Positions 21,748 through 25,893 of a stretch of 25,893 nt of DNA are shown here, in pieces (the first letter of the stretch is position 1; each line of letters opens with the position of its first letter). Under the pieces are notes generated by a model. That model saw only the letters and a program-made list of their open reading frames with translations, ran no database searches and had not been told where the DNA came from. The position numbers were made by a program, and so were the translations under genes. The DNA is taken from positions 1-25,893 of the forward strand of contig JAKQWJ010000288.1 in assembly GCA_029562045.1 (NCBI GenBank), read 5' to 3'. The stretch is from Spirochaetota bacterium. Lineage in GTDB: Bacteria > Spirochaetota > Spirochaetia > DTKZ01.

Positions 21748-23103
21748 TCATTTGAAAGTGATCCCCACGTTGATGAAGGGACCCACCTTGGAGGCGAAAT
21801 AGCTTCTGTCATCCACATCGATCAGAGCATCCGCCAGCCCCAGCCAGGCGGCGAAACCGGCATCGATGGTGAACTTCCTGTCCCGGGAATAGAGAAAACT
21901 CATGGTCAGGAAGACCTTTCCCCCCACGTGGGTCGCCAGGTATTCCTCGTCGGTGGCGAAAAAGCTCCGGGCGTTCTCCCCCAGATACGCTCCCCCGACG
22001 CCCGCCACCGCCGTCGGAGCGATCTGCAGCCGCCCCAGGTACAGATTGGTCAGCTCCACCCCGACATAGAAGTTCAGCGGAATGATATCGAACATGGCCA
22101 GGGCCGCTGTGGCGCTGCTGAAGGGGATCTCCAGCCCCACCACCGGGCGGGTCTGGAAATAGCCCCGGGAGAGCACCGCCTTCAGGCCCACAATGGGCAT
22201 GAAAGACAGATCGTAATTCTCCACCATGAGGGCCCCGGCATAGGGAGTGATCTCGACGCCCAGGCGGGGCACCTCCTGAAGCTGGTCTCCCACCTGGGGC
22301 TTGCCGGAGGAGTAGATGAGATGGGCCACGGAGAACTCGTCCTGGACCTCCTTGACGACGAGAAGCCCCCTGTCATCCTTGGCCTGGAATCCCGCCACGT
22401 TCCGGTAGCCGACGATGGTGTATTCGTCTCCCACAACGATGCCCATATTGCGGCCCAATTCAAAAATGATGTCCCGTCCCATGACCTGCACGATGCCGCT
22501 TTTTATCTGGAACTCCGGAACCTTCCGGAGTTCATAGGTGAGAAACACCGGAATGGCGTCGATGGCCGACTGGATCGCCTTGTTCGCGTTTTTGTCCGTC
22601 CCGCCGGTTTCCACGAAGAACTGGGCGGAACTCTTTCCCTCGTCCACATTGACGATGGTGAAGGATGTTTTTATCGTCGCCTTGTAACTTCCGTCCTTGG
22701 CCTGCTCCAGGTTGAAAAACGAAACGGAGGGTATCACCACCAGGAAGGCGCCCACCAGACGATTCCAGTCCCGTTCGGTGAAGGCCTCCTGGCCCATCAG
22801 CACCCGTTCGGGGATAGCCACGTTCCGGCTCTTGAAATCCTTGATCTTCTCGGTGAAATCGCCCACATCCTTGGATTCCAGTCTCTGGGTGAGGCCCAGC
22901 ACGTCGAACCTGCCGATGTTGATGAAAACCCCGCGGATCTGATCGTCGATGGAACCCAGGGCCATCTGCGGTATGGACCAGTCATGGTAACCCAGGTTGA
23001 AAACCGCTATCTCTTTTTTTTCGGACACCGTCTGTCCGTAAACAGCCCCCGAGACCCCGGAACACACCAGAAAAAGAACGAGGAAACGCGCCGCCCATCG
23101 CAT
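21748..23103 (-). CDS. Exported protein with FlgT-like motif and probable outer-membrane barrel
   Basis: The protein has 451 aa. The ATG at 23103 (SD GGGGGTG) is preferred to a GTG two codons upstream. A signal peptide (MRWAARFLVLFLVCSGVSGA) is followed by an alpha/beta region (KKEIAVFNLGYHDWSIPQMA). Residues about 205-235 read IIFELGRNMGIVVGDEYTIV, the 'G-x-x-x-G-[IV]-x-x-G-D' pattern of FlgT C-terminal-type domains. The last 200 residues alternate hydrophobic and polar residues with many Gly and aromatics (MVENYDLSFMPIVGLKAVL, FYVGVELTNLYLGRLQIAP) and end in NVGITFK, suggesting a small beta-barrel. The combination is unusual. It has its own promoter and precedes the LPP20-like genes, perhaps forming one envelope complex. 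Confidence 0.7.
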   Translation of the reverse strand: MRWAARFLVLFLVCSGVSGAVYGQTVSEKKEIAVFNLGYHDWSIPQMALGSIDDQIRGVFINIGRFDVLGLTQRLESKDVGDFTEKIKDFKSRNVAIPERVLMGQEAFTERDWNRLVGAFLVVIPSVSFFNLEQAKDGSYKATIKTSFTIVNVDEGKSSAQFFVETGGTDKNANKAIQSAIDAIPVFLTYELRKVPEFQIKSGIVQVMGRDIIFELGRNMGIVVGDEYTIVGYRNVAGFQAKDDRGLLVVKEVQDEFSVAHLIYSSGKPQVGDQLQEVPRLGVEITPYAGALMVENYDLSFMPIVGLKAVLSRGYFQTRPVVGLEIPFSSATAALAMFDIIPLNFYVGVELTNLYLGRLQIAPTAVAGVGGAYLGENARSFFATDEEYLATHVGGKVFLTMSFLYSRDRKFTIDAGFAAWLGLADALIDVDDRSYFASKVGPFINVGITFK

Positions 23104-23158
23104 ACACACCCCCTTTTAAACACGAGCCGGCTGTCTGCATAACACCGCGAACATATTC

Positions 23159-23187
23159 AGTATCACCATCTCATGGAACATGGTCAA
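23159..23187 (-). promoter_or_regulatory. Promoter TTGACC-17-GATACT ahead of the FlgT-like/barrel gene
   Basis: On the minus strand TTGACC (23182-23187) overlaps the stop of the LamG-like lipoprotein gene and GATACT (23159-23164) follows after 17 nt. It predicts a leader of about 49 nt. Confidence 0.65.
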
Positions 23188-24665
23188 CTGGACTCTTTTC
23201 TTTCCATCCTCTCCGGCGGCCTGGATTCTGGGGCCACTCCGGGACGATCCGCGGTTCCGCCCTCCGGGGGAGCCTTCTCCGGATCCCGTCCGGCCCGGGA
23301 CGGACCGGTCCCGGAGCGGATGCCGAACTCATCGATGAGGCCCACAAAACCACCGGCCCCCCCGATAAACGAGTATCCCCGGAGTCCCCGCGGAACGGCG
23401 GCGAAGGCGTCCGCCGACGAGGCGACCACCCGCTGATCGATTTTCCACTGGCTCGTCAGGATTCCCCCGCCGCTTTCGATGGACAGTTCCAGCAGGACGG
23501 TCTTTTCCGACGGCAGAACGACGCCGGATTTTTTTACCAGCTCCGCATCTCCCCGGGCAAACCGGAAGGCGGGAACTCCCTCCCGGTCGGTGAACACCGA
23601 AAAAGCGAAGCCGCCGTCGTCGGACAGGGCGCGGAACAGGACCCCCTCCCCCGGGGCCCCGACGGGAAATATGCGGGCCCGCAGGGTGAAAGGCGCAAGC
23701 TCCCCTTCCGGGGTGAGGGGCAGAAGAAATTCTCCGGTCCTGAAACCCGAGCTTCCGTCCAGACGATAGCCGAAGACATCGGAAAGATAATCCATGTCCG
23801 GCTCTCCGATGGCTTCCAGATGCCCCCATCGGCGCTCCGTCTTGTCGCTCCGCGTGCCGTGATCCTCCAGATTGCCGAGAAAGTGAAAGAGGCTGTGATA
23901 CTCCTCCTCCGGGGCGAAATCGGTGTCCGACAGTCGGCGGGTTTTATCCACATACACCTGCCCCGACAGCCGCAACGGGGCGGGGAAGGAATGGCGGGAC
24001 CCCGGGGAGGGGGGAAAGGGGAAGAGGTCCACCCGCACCGGGTAAACCCCCTCAATGGGCGGCGCGTTCCACAGAAACCGGTCTCCCCCCCGGGAAAGCT
24101 CCCGTTCCTGGACGGTCCGCCCGTCCACCACCCAGCGGATGAAGGGGTCGCTACCCTCGGGCCGGGAGAAAAATGCGCGGAAAATCCCCGTGGAGCCCGG
24201 CAGAAAAGAGGGCGGATAGGCGGCGATCTTCGTGATTTCATAATCCCCGGCGTCGTAGAAGAAAACCGCCTTTTTCTGGGCGATGATCCCCTCTCCCTCC
24301 CGGAGGGTGACGACAACCGCACAGAGTCCCGGTTCCATGGCGGGCGGCGGAATCGGCCTCAGGGATCCCGGGCCGGCGAGTTCGCCGGGGCCGAAACGAA
24401 GGGTCTCCCGGGGCGTACCGGGGGGAGACTCGAACCGGACATCCAGCGTCCAGGCATCCCGGGTCTTCTTTCCGGATCCGCCGGCCATGACCAGTTCCAC
24501 CGGTATGGCCCCCTCCGGAGAGACCAGCGCGCCGTCGGAAATCGTCTGTATCGAGATTTCGGACTGTCCCGGGGTTCCCGGATCCTCACCTTCGAAAAGC
24601 GGATCGCCGGAACATCCGAACGCAAGGACGACAACCACGAGACTCGCTGCCGCGAAGCTCCTCAT
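23184..24665 (-). CDS. Lipoprotein with C-terminal LamG-like (concanavalin-fold) domain
   Basis: The protein has 493 aa. MRSFAAASLVVVVLAFGC has a relaxed lipobox (AFGC) of the kind accepted in spirochaetes, so Cys18 is probably lipidated. Residues 30-230 contain beta-rich, Ig-like segments (VSPEGAIPVELVMAGGSGKK, FFSRPEGSDPFIRWVVDGR). Residues about 345-465 look like a Laminin_G_3 / LamG-like domain: FTLRARIFPVG, strands around FAFSVFTDREGVPAFRF and the closing FVGLIDEFGIRSG, which matches the usual 'G-x-IDE-[VF]-x-[IL]' end. A Pro/Glu-rich tail follows. It may bind glycan or act at the cell surface. The start is fixed by a -10 element 8 nt upstream and no SD. Confidence 0.75.
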   Translation of the reverse strand: MRSFAAASLVVVVLAFGCSGDPLFEGEDPGTPGQSEISIQTISDGALVSPEGAIPVELVMAGGSGKKTRDAWTLDVRFESPPGTPRETLRFGPGELAGPGSLRPIPPPAMEPGLCAVVVTLREGEGIIAQKKAVFFYDAGDYEITKIAAYPPSFLPGSTGIFRAFFSRPEGSDPFIRWVVDGRTVQERELSRGGDRFLWNAPPIEGVYPVRVDLFPFPPSPGSRHSFPAPLRLSGQVYVDKTRRLSDTDFAPEEEYHSLFHFLGNLEDHGTRSDKTERRWGHLEAIGEPDMDYLSDVFGYRLDGSSGFRTGEFLLPLTPEGELAPFTLRARIFPVGAPGEGVLFRALSDDGGFAFSVFTDREGVPAFRFARGDAELVKKSGVVLPSEKTVLLELSIESGGGILTSQWKIDQRVVASSADAFAAVPRGLRGYSFIGGAGGFVGLIDEFGIRSGTGPSRAGRDPEKAPPEGGTADRPGVAPESRPPERMERKESS

Positions 24666-24673
24666 ACCATTAT

Positions 24674-24679
24674 AGTATA
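24674..24679 (-). promoter_or_regulatory. -10 element TATACT for the leaderless LamG-like lipoprotein gene
   Basis: TATACT on the minus strand ends 8 nt before the ATG at 24665; TATAAT at 24669-24674 is an overlapping alternative, only 3 nt away. No convincing -35 is seen. Confidence 0.5.
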
Positions 24680-24693
24680 TCTCTTTTTCATGC

Positions 24694-24721
24694 TTGTTGC
24701 CCGGTTCTCTCATCGTGTAGT
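24694..24721 (+). promoter_or_regulatory. Promoter TTGTTG-16-TGTAGT of alr, leaderless
   Basis: TTGTTG (24694-24699) and TGTAGT (24716-24721) are 16 nt apart; TAGTAT at 24718-24723 is an alternative with 18-nt spacing. The ATG at 24729 is 5-7 nt downstream and has no SD. The divergent lipoprotein promoter lies within the same 63-nt gap. Confidence 0.55.
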
Positions 24722-24728
24722 ATGGGGC

Positions 24729-25865
24729 ATGCGACATAGCGTTCTGCTCATCCATCTGGACAATTTCCGACACAACCTGGGAGTCATCCGGAAACTGGTG
24801 GGTCCCAGGGTGAAGATATCCGTTTCCATGAAGGCCGACGCGTATGGGCATGGGGCCCTGGACATCGCCCGCGCGGCGGAGCGGGGCGGGGCCGACTTTC
24901 TGGGAGTCGCCACCCCCCAGGAAGGCATGGAACTTCGGCGGGCGGGCGTCGTCATGCCTATTCTGCTCTACGGGCTCTGCCTCCCGGAAGAACACAAGCT
25001 TCTGGTGCAGCATGACATATCCGCCGTGGCGGTGGATGATCCGGGGATCGAAGCCTTCGAAGGGGCGGCGGAAAAACTGGGCAGGCCCGCCCTGCTGCAT
25101 CTGAAAATCGACACCGGCATGGGGCGGATAGGCTGCGCCCCCGAGGACGCGGTCCGGCTCGCCGCACGAATCGCCTCCTCCCCCTTTCTGCGCCTGGAAG
25201 GCGTGGCCACCCATTTCCCCTGCTCCGACGAAAAGGACCTGGGCTTTACCCGGCAGCAGATAGCACTGTTCCGGGACCTGGTGAACCGGATCAAAGCCGC
25301 GGGGGTCAACCCGGGCCTTCTCCATGCCTCCAACTCCGGCGGTGTTCTCCAGTGCCCGGAGGCGAACTTTTCGATGGTACGGCCCGGCATCCTGCCCTTC
25401 GGTTACTACCCCTCCCGGGAGGTGGCCAGGCCTCTGGACATCAGGCCCGTCATGGAGTTGAGGAGCAGGGTTCTGTTTCTCAAGAAGGTCCCCGCCGGCA
25501 CTCCGATCTCCTACGGCTGCACCTACAGGACCCCCGCCCCGACCTGGATAGCCACCCTGGGGGTGGGTTACGCCGACGGGTACCCCCGGTCCCTGTCCAA
25601 CCGGGGGCGGGTCCTCATCAAAGGCCGGACCTACCCCGTGGTCGGGAGGGTCACCATGGACCAGGTGATGGTGGACCTGGGGCCGCAAACCGAGATCCGC
25701 CGCTACGACGAGGCGGTCATGTTCGGGCCGGACCCGGCGGGACCCGGCGCGGAAGATCTGGCGGAACTGGCGGGGACGATTCCCTACGAGATCACCTGTG
25801 GAATAAACAGGCGGGTTCCCCGGCTTGTCGTCGGCGCCGAAACCGACGGGCAGGACCCCCGGTAA
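24729..25865 (+). CDS. alr: Alanine racemase
   Basis: The protein has 378 aa, complete. PLP-dependent interconversion of L- and D-alanine for peptidoglycan. The fold-type III barrel carries SMKADAYGHG with catalytic Lys35, KIDTGMGRIG (126-135), HASNSGG (199-205), MVRPGILPFGYYP (216-228) and GVGYADGYPRS with catalytic Tyr281; the C-terminal domain has GRVTMDQVMVDLG. The frame is open far upstream, but similarity begins at the ATG of 24729. The enzyme would supply D-Ala for the wall that the LysM/M23 protein in this window remodels. Stop TAA at 25863-25865. Confidence 0.95.
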   Translation: MRHSVLLIHLDNFRHNLGVIRKLVGPRVKISVSMKADAYGHGALDIARAAERGGADFLGVATPQEGMELRRAGVVMPILLYGLCLPEEHKLLVQHDISAVAVDDPGIEAFEGAAEKLGRPALLHLKIDTGMGRIGCAPEDAVRLAARIASSPFLRLEGVATHFPCSDEKDLGFTRQQIALFRDLVNRIKAAGVNPGLLHASNSGGVLQCPEANFSMVRPGILPFGYYPSREVARPLDIRPVMELRSRVLFLKKVPAGTPISYGCTYRTPAPTWIATLGVGYADGYPRSLSNRGRVLIKGRTYPVVGRVTMDQVMVDLGPQTEIRRYDEAVMFGPDPAGPGAEDLAELAGTIPYEITCGINRRVPRLVVGAETDGQDPR

Positions 25866-25893
25866 CCCCAGGCCGATAACCCCAGGCCGATAA
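25866..25893. repeat. Tandem repeat, 2 x 14 bp, at the window edge
   Basis: CCCCAGGCCGATAA occurs twice in direct succession immediately after the alr stop codon, at 25866-25879 and 25880-25893. Each unit ends in TAA. The array may continue beyond the window. Confidence 0.9.

Noticed and set aside
20805..23142. Plus-strand frames opposite the envelope genes, including one poly-Arg/Gly stretch
   Set aside because: The Arg-rich segment is only the antisense reading of the Ala/Thr repeat; the minus-strand genes are better supported.
24666..25688. Minus-strand extension of the LamG-like lipoprotein frame through the alr region
   Set aside because: A signal peptide and lipobox begin at 24665, and the upstream frame is antisense to alanine racemase.
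1..25893. tRNA, rRNA, riboswitch or insertion sequence
   Set aside because: No cloverleaf, rRNA-like stretch, known aptamer core, transposase or terminal inverted repeat was recognised on either strand by eye; a covariance-model search would be needed to exclude small RNAs.

Overview
The window is a densely coded, high-GC bacterial segment of 22 protein genes, one cut by the left edge. Its gene set points to a high-GC spirochaete: a Gld-type ABC gene beside a DUF4340 gene, many lipoproteins with relaxed lipoboxes, several LPP20-like envelope proteins, and a class I fumarase. That placement is inference (about 0.6), since no rRNA or tRNA gene is present. No transposase, CRISPR array or tRNA was found.

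Layout. 1-1901 (+): tail of a GldG-like ABC accessory protein and a DUF4340 protein. 1923-4896 (-): class I fumarase and, 4 nt downstream, a three-part protein joining a PTS EIIA domain, a CdaZ/pyruvate-kinase-C-like domain and a diadenylate cyclase (DAC) domain. 5120-6671 (+): MutT-type Nudix hydrolase, class IV aminotransferase and a small four-Cys protein. 6672-6967: repeat-rich spacer. 6968-9177 (+): possible 58-aa peptide, DUF2265-type metallopeptidase lipoprotein and GT2 glycosyltransferase. 9211-9954 (+): orphan lipoprotein. 10005-12007 (-): LysM/M23 envelope peptidase and a dihydrouridine synthase. 12061-15958 (+): ribose-5-phosphate isomerase, an unknown protein, a HAD phosphatase, an iron-type alcohol dehydrogenase and ferritin. 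15993-17921 (+): HExxH protein and FabH. 18015-24665 (-): five exported proteins or lipoproteins, including a probable porin-like protein with a FlgT-like motif and three LPP20-like lipoproteins. 24729-25865 (+): alanine racemase.

Two results stand out. First, the EIIA-DAC fusion suggests that PTS phosphorylation state controls c-di-AMP synthesis, and its translational coupling to fumarase suggests a link with carbon flux. Second, at least seven start codons lie 5-9 nt downstream of a -10-like hexamer and lack a Shine-Dalgarno sequence, so leaderless transcription appears common here. Other genes have strong AGGAGG sites, so both initiation modes seem to coexist. A strong intrinsic terminator directly in front of the last LPP20-like gene is a further regulatory oddity.
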